Shown here: one piece after another, positions 1 through 12,344 of the stretch | Layout of the letters: the number at the start of each line of letters is the position of its first letter | Position numbering within the stretch: the first letter of the stretch is position 1 | NCBI GenBank assembly: GCA_034620365.1 | Contig: JAQGEQ010000045.1 | Span: 434,001 to 498,000, forward strand | Source of the DNA: Pegea sp. RAD2-039 | Lineage: Eukaryota > Chordata > Thaliacea > Salpida > Salpidae | Length of the DNA: 64,000 bases | Direction: 5' to 3' | Translations under genes and position numbers: made by a program | The notes under the pieces: generated by a model | What the model was told of the DNA's origin: nothing | The model's input: only the letters and a program-made list of their open reading frames with translations | Databases searched by the model: none

Positions 1-1755
1 TTGTATACCTGGAGTGCGTAATAAATGCGTAAATAAATATTTAGCTCTACGTAAGCCTGATAATGACTAATAAAAACAACTTAAGATAGATATTAACGCA
101 CTAAATTATTCCTAAGTTTTAAAGTTGTTCAGAATATTTATTTCTATATTTATCAAAAAGTTCAGTTAAATTGATTGTGGGTTTGTTGGAAACTGCAGAC
201 AAAAGTTTAATTATTTCTTAGCCTAAAAACTTGTTTTACAAACGTTGGTTTGAGTGTTTGTAATGTAGACTCTAGAAAATTAGATCGTACTTATTTAGAA
301 ATAAAGAGTTATGTAGAAATAAAGTTTGGAAGTTACACTGATGTACTACTGGTAATTAATTAAACTTTTATATTAGCTTGGAATGTAAATTACAAATTCT
401 ATCTTCCCCCACAACATAGATTTATCCTTTCCTGTAAGCTATTTCTAGAGTTGTTCAAATACTTTGCACATTTTGTAGCTTTTCAGAGAAATGCAATTAT
501 CATTAAAGCTTTGAAAAACTTTGTCTATTGTCCAAACATCGTTTTGATAAGATCAATCGTTTCGATAATTTTCTAACCTTTTCATGTTGCAATTTGTCAT
601 TAAAAAAAATTATAAAACTTTTTTATATGAAATGTGATTTATTTAAATAGTTCGTTCGGTTTTTTACGCCTACAACCTTTAAAAAGATACTAAAAGCGCA
701 AACTGAAATAAATTGAAACTATTTAATTTACTAATACGTTTGATCTCTAGATATCTTATACTAAAGGATATTGATTTCTATAACAAAGTTCAATCTTGTA
801 TAAAACTAATAAGTAATATAAATTTTTAACAAACTGTTTATTTTTTTTAATGCTGAGCCTTTAACTTTTTAATTTAAAAATTCAATTCTGATATTCAGAT
901 GTATTCTTCTTCAAAGTATTTCTTCTGTACGAGTATTTAATTTGGTTTTTACAGTATTTTCATAAAATTGTATCTTTTATTTGTTATTGTAAATATATGA
1001 CATTGTTTAGAAAGTATTCAATGAAAGTAAATTATGAATTAACAAACACGTTTTAATTATTAATTTATAGTAGTAAAAAAATAGAATAATTTAATCTTGA
1101 ATATTATTAGAGATAATTATATTGAGTCATATTTATTTATTTATTTACAGTTTACTTTACATAAAAAGTTTTTCAAACTATTTGATAGATAATTTATTTT
1201 TTACATAATTATAAAAAGACTTGAATTTTAAAATAAAATGATATTTTAACTTAAATAATTATAATTTTTGTTGAAATTTATTTTGCTTAGTTTTCATTAA
1301 AATTGATAAATTAATTTCTTGTTGAATTGATATAAAAGAAGAAAGTAATTTGATTCATAGAATAGATATTTTGTTGTAAAATCTATTTTATAAAATAATA
1401 ATAGTTACTGTATAGTTTTAGTTTTGTTTTATTAACTCAAAAGTTCTATTTTTTTTATAATGCTTGTACCATGCTCTATTAGAAACTTACATTTTACAAT
1501 TATAAACATTTATTCATTTTTGGTTAGTTTAAACAATCATAAAATCATTCATCTCAAAAGTTGTTCATCTTAAAGTTGTAAATAGTTTAACTAATAAATC
1601 CTTCTTAAATTGTTACTTTTTATTATTTAGCTTTGAAAATATTTTATTTTAAGTATTGAAGAAGTTATTATTTGTATTTAAAATCAAAAAATTATTACTT
1701 TATTTTTGGCAACATTAATTTTTTATTTAATAAATGACTGCAGATAACATCTATA
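1..1755. other. AT-rich intergenic, left edge
   Basis: No gene, RNA or repeat could be supported here. The stretch is AT-rich with homopolymer runs and no open frame that looks coding on either strand. It ends in a pyrimidine-poor CTGCAG at 1738-1743 that could be a 3' splice site only 12 bases before the GINS2 start codon, so the last part may be a 5' leader intron or a trans-splice region. Confidence 0.5.
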
Positions 1756-2346
1756 ATGGATCCTGTGTTTAGAGATTCGATGGATTTAGGTGAAATTGAA
1801 TTTGTAGCTGAAAATCTGAAAACAAAGATAGTTCCAAATTTCACCTTAGAAAAAATCTACTTAATATCTGGTGATATTGGCCCATTTTACCCTGGACTAC
1901 AAATAGAGGTCCCTTTGTGGCTGGCCAAACACTTGTACAAGAACCAACAATGCAGAGTCCAACCCCCAGAATGGTTTAACTATGATACTATTTTTCAAGT
2001 TAGAGAAAATGAAAAATCAAGTGAAGAATTCACTAAACTACCTAACCCTCATTTTCATGAAATCTCCAAAACTTATCTTCTTTGCTGTGAAGAGCAAACG
2101 CCTCAAATTGATGAGATCAGGACCCTAATTAAAGATATATGGGATATTCGCTCATCAAAACTTCGAACTTCTATTACTAACTTCATTAAGCAGCAAGCTT
2201 CCCGTGCAAAAATCGATAACTTAACTAAATTTGAAATCAATCATATTGAACCATTTTTAGCCACTTGTCTTGATGAAATTCATCTGTCAAGACAGTTTGT
2301 TCAAAATGCCGAAAATAATTTATCATCTCAACAATCTGTCGACTAG
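1756..2346 (+). CDS. GINS2: GINS complex subunit 2 (PSF2)
   Basis: This is a single uninterrupted 196-codon frame encoding PSF2, a subunit of the GINS tetramer. In the nucleus GINS joins CDC45 and MCM2-7 to form the CMG replicative helicase. Family landmarks run the full length: EIEFVAENLKTKIVPNF near residue 13, IYLISGDIGPFYPGLQIEVP near 34-53, the PPEWF motif near 70, then DEIRTLIKDIWDIRSSKLR near 118. The helical end is typical of animal PSF2. Length is close to the usual ~185 residues. The ATG was chosen because the conserved N-terminus begins about ten residues later and no upstream in-frame ATG exists. No introns are present, unlike most neighbours. An AATAAA-like ATTAAATAAATG follows the stop. 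The identification is secure; expression is inferred. Confidence 0.97.
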   Translation: MDPVFRDSMDLGEIEFVAENLKTKIVPNFTLEKIYLISGDIGPFYPGLQIEVPLWLAKHLYKNQQCRVQPPEWFNYDTIFQVRENEKSSEEFTKLPNPHFHEISKTYLLCCEEQTPQIDEIRTLIKDIWDIRSSKLRTSITNFIKQQASRAKIDNLTKFEINHIEPFLATCLDEIHLSRQFVQNAENNLSSQQSVD

Positions 2347-2937
2347 TTACTGATTAAATAAATGTTTTTGTTGTTAGTGTATCTTACATCTGTTGTTTTT
2401 GTCAATAACTAATTTTTGGTGATTTATGGTTTGGTTTAAGACCAACTTAAAGGAATACAACATCAGAAATTGTTAAAAATCCATTTATAAATAGTTCTGT
2501 TGTCTGCTGTTCTAAAGAATAAACTTTAAGTAAGACAATAGAACAATAAGAAGCAAATATGTTAAGCGAATGTAACTGAAGGTAGCAGCTTTATTTGAAC
2601 AACAAAAACATATTTTTGATAATCTCAACAAAGGTACCTGAAACTACAACTCATATTTTCTACTACGATTAGATTAACAAATTTATTAACGAATATACGC
2701 AAATTATAAAGAAATAAAACCTTTTGAAAACGTGAACTCAACTTCAATTCAAACATGTGATAACTTCACAATTCTTAACAAACCTTAAGAAAAACTGACA
2801 AGAAACAGATATTATTTATAAAATTAATAGAAAAAAATCACAAAGTAAATTCTGATACTTCTGTTTTCATGAATCCACTGTAGTTTAGCCCAATACAATA
2901 GAATATGATATCTGAAGTTTGCTGCTTTGAAACACCG
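2347..2937. other. Convergent 3' region between GINS2 and UBE2A
   Basis: Holds the 3' untranslated regions of two convergent genes. ATTAAATAAATG just after the GINS2 stop and several AATAAA-like hexamers on both strands could serve as polyadenylation signals. Nothing else is recognisable. Confidence 0.5.
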
Positions 2938-3837
2938 TTAGCTTTCATCTTCACTTGTTCTCCAACTCATTTCAACAATTTTTAAAATCTTTTTTTCATA
3001 TTCACGACGATTATCAGTGTACAACAAAGCAGCACAGTTATTCGCAGGACTATTTGGATTTGGTTCATCTAAAAGAGACTGCAAAAAAAAATTCATCAAT
3101 TTCTAACAAAATATAAAAATAACAACAAACTTAATTGTTTATATTTTCTATTCTACAAAATTAACGAACCTGAATTGAGGTTAGAATTGATGAAACATCA
3201 TATGTAGGACTCCAACGGTTTTGAAGAATATCAATACATATACTTCCATCAGCATATACTAATTCAAAAAATATCCCATCAAAGTTTGAAATTCAGATTA
3301 AACCTTTTACTACTTAACCTAAATTTTAAAATTAAATCAAACCTTAATTATTAATGTCATATGCTAACAGCTGTTCGTGATTTAACACGTGGAGAGATAC
3401 AATGACTAAAATCTATTTATAGTTACATCAATTGAGAAAAAACACATGACAAAAAATAATCATAAAGTAGACTAACTTATACATCTCTACAATTAGATTT
3501 ACAAACAGATGAATATTACTTAATTAATTCTTTATGAGATTACAAACCATTAGGATGAAACATATCAGAAACAAATTTAACATTTGGTGGTCTATTTGGA
3601 TATTCTTCAGTAAATACAAGTTTTAATTTAAAGGTTCCATCTTCAAAAGGTGTTTCTTGTGGGCCAAATATCAAAGCATTCCAAACCATGATGTTATCTT
3701 CAGATGGAGCCCCACTAATGCCAGTTGGTGGGTCATCTTGGATTCTGAATATTTCAAAATAAAGAAAACTGAGAAATAACTTTAGAAATTTACTTTTTAA
3801 AATCTCTCATTAGACGTCTTCTAGCAGGAGTTGACAT
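2938..3837 (-). CDS. UBE2A: Ubiquitin-conjugating enzyme E2 A/B (RAD6)
   Basis: Four exons on the minus strand: 3794-3837, 3548-3744, 3170-3258 and 2938-3078, all with GT-AG introns and consistent phase, giving 156 residues against 152 in vertebrates. The N-terminus [15 protein letters not shown] is nearly invariant in RAD6 proteins. The active-site cysteine is Cys88 in [17 protein letters not shown], preceded by the HPN motif. RAD6 is the E2 that charges ubiquitin and works with RAD18 on PCNA and with RNF20/40 (BRE1) on histone H2B, so it acts mainly in the nucleus. The C-terminal tail is short and ends in DES, resembling the acidic end of animal RAD6. It could equally be called UBE2B, because vertebrates carry two co-orthologues of a single invertebrate gene. 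No abnormality was seen. Confidence 0.97.
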
Positions 3838-5284
3838 TCTTAATGTTTTAATTTTATCAAAAGTTCTTTTCTAGGATTAATTAAGAAAATTTCTACACAT
3901 CAAAAGATAAAACAAAAATGTTATTTTATAGAAACTAAAAAACTTCAGAAAAAGTTATATTTTGATACTAATTTTAAAAGAAGATCTTTTAAAAGCATTA
4001 ATCTTTTTTTACCTTTGGATCAACAAATATTTATTATAAATTAACAATATTTTATAAACATATATTATTATCTATTAACCAATATATATTTGGAAAAGTT
4101 TCATTCTTAATTTCAAAAAGTAAATCTTAAATCTAAAAGAGAAATAAATAAAAGAGAAAGCTCAGCAAAGAAATATGAAAAAAAAAACTTTAATTAAATT
4201 ATAATATTTTATTTTATTAAATTAAAAGATTTATAATAAACTTTTTCACTTTATTAGTTTGAAAAATAATGATAAGTATTTGTTTTTAATTAAGTTACTT
4301 TCAAAAAAATAAATTGGAAAAATAGTTAGGAAAGACAAATAAATCTTAACCAGCAAAATAGCTGAACTTGCAAAGAAATAGAATAAATTAAAACTCAAAA
4401 TGTTAACATAAAAATAGGTGCTACTAAAAAGTGACAACAAAATCATTTGACGGAAAATAATAATTATTCACAATATTTACTACTAATGAAATACTAAAAA
4501 ATATTTTCAAGAAAAATTATTTGATAAATATTAAATTAGTAATAGAAACGAAAAAGTTTTCTTTAGTTCTTGAAATAAACAATTACATCATTCTTAACAC
4601 ACTTGAGTGTTTACCATCTAAAAAACTTAAACTAAAAAACAAAAACAAATAAGGAAATTACTTATAAAAATACTTTTTTTAAGCAAGTCTCATGACTATT
4701 AAAAAAAAATTCTTATTGAAGTTTTAAATGATTACAAAAAATATAAATAAATTAAAAAAAATATTCTACTGTTAGTACACGCTGCTCCAAAAATAAATAA
4801 AGATGATGATACATTGAATAGACACAGTAACTTCGAAAAGGAAGAAGAAACTTTGAAAACTTTCCTGGAGCACATTCAGCATGGCCGTAATCAGCCATTA
4901 TTATTACTATTATGTTTGTACACAATAAAATCAAAACTGAAAATATCAGTAAGAACTACTAACTTTTAGAAATAATCTAAATCTTAAAATAAAAAAAACG
5001 ATTCATTGAAAGGCTACTATACTGCTGTTTAAACTTGATTTGTAAACCAGTGACGCTAATTCCCACCACATAGGGCCAAGCAGTTTTGGTTAACTCAGTA
5101 TCTCGAGTTATAAAAACCTTTGACCACCAGAGCAAACCAAGAAAGGTTTTTTATACAAACAAAGATTACTGATCAAAAGGCTGGAAACATTAGCTTAAAG
5201 TTGAGCTACCAAGTAAGAAGATGCTTTTAAAAATTAAGAAATATGTAAAAATTTACCAATTATTTCAAGGTATATGTTTAGTGT
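3838..5284. other. AT-rich intergenic
   Basis: No coding exon could be supported. Open frames here are low-complexity and lysine/isoleucine or phenylalanine rich, as expected by chance at this base composition. A less AT-rich stretch at about 5035-5150 precedes the SINE and may be an older repeat, but no family could be named. Confidence 0.45.
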
Positions 5285-5620
5285 GTGTTGCTCATCTGTG
5301 TGTTGTAGCGGTTAACCCTAATCCGCCTACTAAGCGAGAGGTTCCAGGCTCGAGCCCAGGTGGACACATATTTGAGACAAGGAAAAGTTAAGGGTAGAAG
5401 GGCCCGGTGAGTCTGGTTATTGACAATACTTCTAGGAGACGCAAAACTCCGAATTTAAAGCCGGAGTTGGAGCCTCGTAGACAGTTCGTCACTGTACTCA
5501 GTGTGGTTCTGGCAGCTCCTGCGACGCCAGCTGCATAACCTTGTTGGCATTAAGAGTGGAATCCTGCTGTATGGGCAGCAACTGGATATCCATAGCTTCT
5601 GCCCTGACATGCATTTGTAA
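5285..5620 (+). repeat. tRNA-derived SINE
   Basis: The head at about 5300-5360 carries both internal RNA polymerase III promoter boxes: TAGCGGTTAAC matches the A box and GGCTCGAGCCC matches the B box, spaced as in a tRNA. The body that follows is distinctly more GC-rich than its surroundings. Its part GACGCCAGCTGCATAACCTT at about 5522-5541, then TTGGCATTAAGAGTGGAATC, recurs in a related form at about 29970-30040. That makes it a dispersed family rather than a tRNA gene. I cannot assign it to a named SINE superfamily. The copy is old enough to differ substantially from the second one, and target-site duplications were not identified. Confidence 0.7.
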
Positions 5621-6889
5621 ATATATCTATGGCTGTTCTCGGTCGAAGCAGGTCAAAAAAATTGTTTACTAATTTATCGCTTATTGGCAACGTTTCAAAG
5701 TCAACATAGATGAAAGATACAATAAAAAAGCAAAAACATATTTAAAAAAAGCAATGAGATATGAATATGAAATAAGTAAGGTAGCCATCAAGGTTTTACA
5801 TCTTAGTTAAGAAAAAGCTCATCAAGAATTGAATAATTTGAAGTTGTTATGAAAAGTATGGAGAAAAGAGTTGTTGCACATACCCTTGTTCCTCATAGTT
5901 CACAAGTGGGGTTGAAAGGTTATTTCTATATCCTACTTACCCGGTTGTAAATGTTGGTGAACTTTGATGGATATCTAAACGTTTATTATTAAGAGGGCAG
6001 ATTTTATCGTTGTACACAACTGAATGACGAATATAAACTTTCCCAGAATAACAACAGCTTATCTAGGGTTTCGCCGTTATATTTCCACTTCGTACCAATA
6101 CCAGTAACTCCACCATATTTGAACTAGTTACAGAAATGAATAATAAAACACCTTTATATGACTAATAGCGTTGAAAGTCATAGCTTTATATTGTTACTGT
6201 ATGTTTAATTATATATTATAAAATATGATCCTACTAATAAAAAGGAAATATGATTCAGTTTTAGTCATTTGTTTGTTGTTATAACAGTTAGACTACAACA
6301 TTAAATCAATTATCCCTTAAACAAAGAAGGACTTGAATAAGATTATTTTATTTCTATTCTATTGCAAGAAATCCTAAGTTTGAAGCCTAGAAACTTTATT
6401 CTCAGTATTAGGATTACAGTTTGTTGGTAGATAAGTTTAAAATTAGCAGCTGACATGTTTTTAAAAGTTTACAAAGTTAATACATCATCAATTTATTTTT
6501 TATGTAGTCTAAAGATAATCTCAAAAATAACTTTTGTGGAAAAAAGTAAAAAATCTTGAAAAAAAAACTTTAATAGTTTAAATAGATAACAAGACCTTTT
6601 CGACTTTTCATGAATCTTAGTTATTAGTATGAGTTTTATCTCATTTTTATAGCTATAGTTTTGAATATACAAATAAACTTTGTAATTTAAATCTTTCTTT
6701 TAAACAGTTTTTATTGGAATAAATCACATAATATAAAGCAAAAACTTTGAAAGGTTTAAATTCGTGAACAAGTTTGATTTTAGTATCACTCAACACTTTT
6801 CAACTTTATTTCGAACAGCAAATAGAAAAGTTTAGAAAGTCGATACAAGTTACTTTAATAAAAAATCATTAATCTATCTTTGTAAGCTT
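5621..6889. other. Intergenic with one decayed coding-like patch
   Basis: Mostly AT-rich. On the minus strand at about 5830-6075 a patch is less AT-rich and reads like protein, including GKVYIRHSVVYNDKICPLN and, after a stop, NLSTPLVNYEEQGYVQQLF. A GGGTAAGT sequence near 5940 resembles a splice donor at the end of the first part. The RHSVVYNDKI string is faintly like a kelch repeat, but this is weak. I read it as a decayed coding remnant of unknown origin. The rest holds nothing recognisable. Confidence 0.3.
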
Positions 6890-7919
6890 TCATCTTTGTT
6901 TCGAAAAACTTGGTACCATTAAGCGATGAACCAAACCGTTCATAGGTTTCTTTCCCCCTTTCTTAAATTTATTACTTTTCTTTTTTGCTTCGTTTACGGC
7001 CCATTCCATCCCTTCAAGGACCCCATGTCCAGTGACCGCACAAGAAGGCTGTACCATATAAGTACGTTGGTTCATGGACTCAAGTCCAAATCTATAAAAA
7101 GCCAAATTTGTCAGAATGTGTGTTTGCGGGAGGTGTCCTCTTTCGCATTTATTGTAATAAATAAATAAAAATAAGATCGAATTTTATGCAGAAGTATTAT
7201 ATATTTATTATTTATATTTATATGAAAAGGTTCTAAGTTTTACAATTTAGCATAATTTCAAATAACAATGATTCAAAAATGTAACATAAGAAAATAGGAA
7301 AAGAGATTAAAAGAACTGGCAGTTATATTTTAAACATAAGTTTATATTTACACTGTTTTGATTTCAGGTGCTGAAGCCACTTCTTCCATATCTTGTTTAT
7401 TTGCATAGATTAATAAAATACTATCATCCATCAATGGATCAGATAAGACTGCTGATAAAGCGTCTCTAGATTCTTCTAGCCGTTGTCTTGTTTAAAATAA
7501 TTTAAAAATTCCAAATTTTTATTACAGAATTTTATTCTATAATTTTATAAAAATAAAAAAATATTTTAACAATCAAAGAAAAAACTCACCTGTCTGAAGC
7601 ATCAATAATATAAACAAGAATAGAAATATTTACATAATAATTTTTCCACATTAATCTGATCTTTTCTTGCCCACCAACATCCCACATAGTTAAAACTGTG
7701 TCTTTGATCTAAATTTCATTTGCATAAAGCCTAAAAACGTTGCAAAATACATAAAGTAACCTATTTCACCTTTATAGATTCCATATTATATCCAATTGTT
7801 GGTATCATATCAATTTTTCGACCATTTTTTATTTGATATAGTAAAGTGCTCTTTCCTGCAGAGTCTAGCCCCAATATAAGGACTTTAAGCTGTTTTTCTT
7901 TTGATACTAAATTACCCAT
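6890..7919 (-). CDS. ARF-like small GTPase (ARL4/ARL11/ARL14-like)
   Basis: Four minus-strand exons (7770-7919, 7590-7708, 7352-7486, 6890-7091) give 201 residues in one frame. [10 protein letters not shown] supplies a Gly2 for N-myristoylation. The P-loop GLDSAGKS spans residues 17-24, IPTIGYN carries the switch I threonine, WDVGGQ near 59-64 is the switch II motif of ARF proteins, and ANKQDM is the base-recognition motif. The last exon starts at [20 protein letters not shown], matching the C-terminal ARF strand and helix. It then adds a basic tail rich in lysine, as in the ARL4 group. The family works as a GTP-dependent switch at membranes. Intron 3 contains a short LINE 3' end. Stopping at the in-frame TAA after exon 3 would lose the last conserved strand, so the four-exon model is preferred. 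Which ARL subgroup is uncertain. Confidence 0.9.
7100..7172 (+). mobile_element. LINE 3'-end fragment in an ARL intron
   Basis: About 65 bases ending in TTCGCATTTATTGTAATAAA and a TAAATAAA tail match the 3' end of the longer LINE fragment at 49640-49712, including the AGAATGTGTGT block upstream. The copy is inserted antisense within intron 3 of the ARF-like gene and is severely 5'-truncated, a usual outcome of target-primed reverse transcription. Confidence 0.65.
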
Positions 7920-8333
7920 GGTGTTTAAATTTAAATCAGAAAAACTAGAATCTGTTTAAAAGAAAAAGCTTGGAGACACTCAGATAGAAAATAAGCTATT
8001 TATTATATTATGTAAAAATAATTTTATATCAGATATATAGCAAGTATAATATTGAATAAAGTTCTATACTTAAAAGATTATATAAAACATTTACAACTGA
8101 AATTGTTGTTAGAAAACTATATTTTACTAAAAAACTTATAAACTTTTTGGGCTTCAGATTAAGAATTTAAATAATTTGATATATAACTAAAATGGTGATT
8201 AATGAGATGATGTCATAATTGCTTGTATTGTTCGACGATGCAAAATTTCAAGAAAATTTTACTGATTGAGATGTTATGGCTGTAATCAGTTTTTAAATAT
8301 AAAAAAAAAGATTAGATACTTAAGTTTTCCGAA
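7920..8333. promoter_or_regulatory. Divergent promoter, ARL (-) and tetraspanin (+)
   Basis: The start codons of the two divergent genes are 414 bases apart, so this interval must carry both promoters or their 5' leaders. It is AT-rich. I recognise no specific factor site in it. Confidence 0.45.
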
Positions 8334-10198
8334 ATGAGGAAAGCAAGAAAGAGAAAAGAAACTATAAATAGAATTAACATTATTAGATATGGTTTTCTTT
8401 TATGTAATCTTTTGTACATGGTAAGTATTCTCGTTTAGATTATGGTTAATAGATCATACAAGACATAAAAATATATATTTTTTTAATTTTGGAAAAGTTA
8501 TTAGCTGACAGACCTTTTTAACTTAAAATAATTTTACAAATCTTATCTTATAAGCTTGATGTAACAGATACAAGCTAAAAAATCTAAAGTTTTAATGTCT
8601 TAATTTCTCTAAATAAGATTTGATTTAAGTTTCAACATTTAAAAAATAGTTAAGATTATTAAAGTAAAATTTCCAGGAAGTTATTTTTTACTAAAAAAAA
8701 ATTGATTATCTTACAAAGTAATCACAAGATTTATCATTTTTTTTATATTTAATCAGAACTTACCCTTAAAATAATCTTGTTGTGGTTTTGTAGGTCATAG
8801 GCTTACTGCTGTATGGTGTGAGTATGTGGATAAGGACACCAGGGGAAAATTGGGACTTGATAAAACTAGTCTCTACAGAAGCTACTTTAAACTATGCAAC
8901 GATGTGTTGTTGGTTGACTTATATAACAACAACTTCAATAGTTTTTGTGTCACTATTAGGGTGTTGTGGAACTCTTACTACAAATAAATACATTTTAGGA
9001 GCAGTAAGTTTAAATCTGTCATCTTACAGCCTAATTACAAAAACTTTTAGTTTTTTTTATGTCTAATTTTTCTCCTTATGATTCTTGGATTATTGAGTAT
9101 TTTTGGGTTTTTTGTGCGCGGACAGGCAAGTACATCTATCTCTTTTGAATTTTCAAAATTCACGATTTTTGTTTAGATTGCTTCTGATTTGGTCTATCAG
9201 CTTTCAGAGACCTTTATTCGTAGTTACCATGGCGACGAAGCAGCTAATTGGGAATCCCAGATTTGGAGACGTTTGCAGATTAATGTAAAAAATATTAAAT
9301 TTGAGTTAACTTCAATAAAAACATTTTTTTTAGTTTCAATGTTGTGGAGTTACTACTGAAAAGGGCTTTAGAGATTACAGTGACTTGGATATAGGTTTAT
9401 TTTTAGGCACAGAGCCATTATTGGGTGTTGAGTTTTGGAGAAATCATGAAAATGGTGAGAAAAGTTTTATTGAAATTCTCTAATAGAGCTTCTAAAAAGT
9501 TGACTTTTTAGAATAATCAATTTTTGAAGCAACTAATTCCTTATTGAAATATTTGTGATAAGAGAAATTTATAATTTTCTACAACAGTTTTTTATTTATA
9601 GAAACCAACTTTTGGCCAAAGAGCTGCTGTAATACCAAAGAATATTTCAACTGCAGTAAAACTGATCTTAGAAACTCAAGAAAAGTTTACCCAGAGGTGA
9701 AAACTGATCTTACTTGATAGTTTCTTTATTTTCATAAGATTCCAGGGTTGTAATGAATTAATTGGCAGTCGTATTCAAGGTGCCTTTGGAATAATTTCTA
9801 CATTATCAATCTTATTATGTATAATTCAGGTACGTTTTTTATGTTTGTATTAATTTGATGAGATAAAGCTGCTTAGAATGAACAATTAAAAGTAGACTGA
9901 TAATAAAGCAAAAATACTAATAAAATAATTATATAAATAAAGCTGTGGATATTTTAATTAATCTATAACAACAATTCAGTTTTAGTTTTTATATTTTTAG
10001 ATCCTTTATTTCGTGATTCTAAGGAAACTAGAATCTTCTACGATTCTATATCAACAAATTGAATATGATTTAGAAATTGATTGTGCAGAAACTGAATCAA
10101 GCATCAACAGTTCATCTATAAACTCAGAGCCTAGCTTGAACGTGCTGAAAAAATTTATTTCCAAACAATTTTCCAGAGTTCTTCCAGAAAGACATTAA
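8334..10198 (+). CDS. Tetraspanin
   Basis: Eight exons (8334-8420, 8794-9003, 9051-9125, 9177-9284, 9334-9454, 9602-9696, 9746-9829, 10001-10198) join in one frame of 325 residues. Four membrane segments are visible: around residues 16-40, 65-90 (ending GCCG), 100-121, and a last one beginning near AFGIISTLSILLCIIQ. Between the third and fourth lies the large extracellular loop with the diagnostic CCG at 163-165, then SCC, FNCS and GCNE cysteines. This is the tetraspanin pattern, a plasma-membrane organiser of protein partners. Intron 3 uses a GC donor (CAG|GCAAGT) rather than GT. The long first loop is absent, as usual, and the cytoplasmic tail of about 60 residues is long for the family. 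The subfamily cannot be assigned. The gene ends 91 bases from the convergent arginase stop. Confidence 0.93.
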
Positions 10199-10289
10199 AA
10201 TTAAAATCAAAAGATTTATTTAGAAAAAAAAACATTTTCAAGATAAACTGAAGAAAAAAATTTCAAATGCAGCACTTAGATCAAGAATT

Positions 10290-12344
10290 TCATAAATCGA
10301 GACGATTAAACTTTCTGTTCAGAGTGTTTCTCACACTTAAACCAATCGAGTGTGTGATTACATCTACAGCTATCTTAGCAGTAGCTTCAGCTTCTTGTTG
10401 GGTTCCTATCTTTGGATTAACTTCCACTAAGTCCATACACCGAAGACTTCCACTTCTGGCAACTTCTTCACCAATAAACATCGCTTCCCGGTAACTCAAG
10501 CCGCCCATAACTACGAAAATCAAATGTGAATGAGTGTGCCAAAGTTAAACTTGTATATATTTACCTGGAGTTCCGGTAGATGGCGCTATAGAGGGGTCAA
10601 TGGAATCAATATCAAAGCTTAAATGTAGTGAACGTGTCCCACTGAAGTTTTAAACATTTTGAATCAGTTTCAAATAAAAACTGTTTAATTATTTTTTAAG
10701 TTAGATGAACATTACGCAGTATGTTATAAGAAGCCAAATAAATCTTTTTTATATTTTTTGTGGTTAACATTAAAAAAATACTTCTTAAAATATCTGATTA
10801 TAAAAACATTAAAACAAAAACTAAATTTAAATAGAAAAAAAAGGAATTTCAATTTGGAATAAAAAATTTGAATTTTTATTATAATTAATGAAGGTTGTAA
10901 AGTTTTAAGATATCTTAATCGTCATCATTAAGATTAAGACAAATTACTCAAAATTTCTTACAAAGTCAACATTTTGTTTAACAAATAGTGTTTCCATTTA
11001 AAAATATTAAAATAATAATTAATGACAACATTATGACAGGAAACTTACAGAGGGTTTATCATATCCAATATTCTCTCAACACAATGTGCAATACCATTTC
11101 TATCAATTTCTCGAATACTAGAATGAGCAATGTTGTGTTCTCTCAAAAGAGATCTAAAAGATAGAAAATTAGAAGATATATTTCGTGGTTTCGACTCACA
11201 TCTCGCCCGGGTCGATATCTCTGATCGCGATGAAACCAATATTTGAAGACTTGAGCCTAAAAAGTTTCAGAAAAATTTTAATTAAATTTTAAAATAGCAA
11301 CAAAATATAAAAAATAAATCTTTAAATTTATATATACTATAAAATAAAAGATGCAAACGAACACGGGTTTACACCAACTGAAGCTCGGAATATCAGATCT
11401 CTGTAAAATATTTAAAGAAATCAAATTAAATAATGAAGTAAATAAAAAGTGTTTCCTCTTCAAAATTGAAAAAACTAACTTTCGATTGTAAAGCGTTCAT
11501 GATAAAGTGTAAAGGCATTCCATGTAGGTTTCCTGAACCAGTAGATCTTGGATGATTCATATCACAATGAGCATCGACCCAAAGGACACAAATATTTTCA
11601 TTAATTTGTCCATGACCATGAATTGACCCAACAGCTAAACTAGAAATTTCAGTGTTTCCGAATCAAAAATTAGAAACTTTTTAAAGGTTATCTTGTTGTT
11701 TTATAATTAATTTAATTCTTGATTAATTATTTTCTTAAATCATTATAAATAATATAATTATAATTTGTAAATAATTAATATTAATCTCAAACCTGTGATC
11801 CCCTCCTAATACGACTCCAACATCATTTTTCCTCAAAACTTGTTGGATTCCTTTAGAAATCTACACAAAGATTCAAAAAGACTCGAACTTTTGAAATCTC
11901 TATTTTACCCTTTCATTCGAGTTACCACAAAGATGAGGATTTCTTAAAGGAGAAGCACAATTTTGATTATCAAAATAATCCCCTGCCTCCGGAACAATCA
12001 AATCAAACGGGATCGCTCCATGATCTCTAACAGAGACCCCTAAAACATCACAGATCACAATGTGTCTTTTACAAGATTAATTGATACCTTCATAACCTTC
12101 AAACTTTTCTTTCAAGCCAGCTCTTCTAATTGCTTCAGGCCCCAATTCAACTCCAGATTTTGGCTAAAAAATCTTTACAATTAGAAATGGTCACTAAAAA
12201 AGTCCTACTTACCTGTCCACACCTTATGGGCGCGTCAATTAGCCCAACTGTGATTGGTTCATTAGTTTTCTGGTTGAAAAATCTGCAACTGTTTTGACTA
12301 GTTCTAAGCAGATGAAGATTTCTTAGAAGATTTTTAAGAAGCAT
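10290..12344 (-). CDS. ARG2: Arginase, mitochondrial (type II-like)
   Basis: Ten minus-strand exons: 12213-12344, 12088-12163, 11909-12039, 11793-11860, 11480-11639, 11363-11400, 11200-11256, 11049-11153, 10565-10641 and 10290-10510. They join in frame to 354 residues. Arginase splits arginine to ornithine and urea using a two-manganese centre. The metal ligands are all present: His135 in GGDHSLAVG, Asp158/His160/Asp162 in WVDAHCDMN, and Asp267/Asp269 in SFDIDSIDP. SGNLHG and GGLSYREA are also family blocks. The first ~22 residues are basic and amphipathic without acids (MLLKNLLRNLHLLRTSQNSC), as in a mitochondrial presequence. The name ARG2 therefore rests on location, not on proven orthology. 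A TGACGTCA site lies 128 bases upstream. A decayed relative of exons 9-10 is found at 14816-15012. Confidence 0.95.

Noticed and set aside
5300-5370. A functional tRNA gene
   Set aside because: A and B boxes are present, but no cloverleaf or anticodon stem could be drawn, and the body is shared with a second repeat copy.
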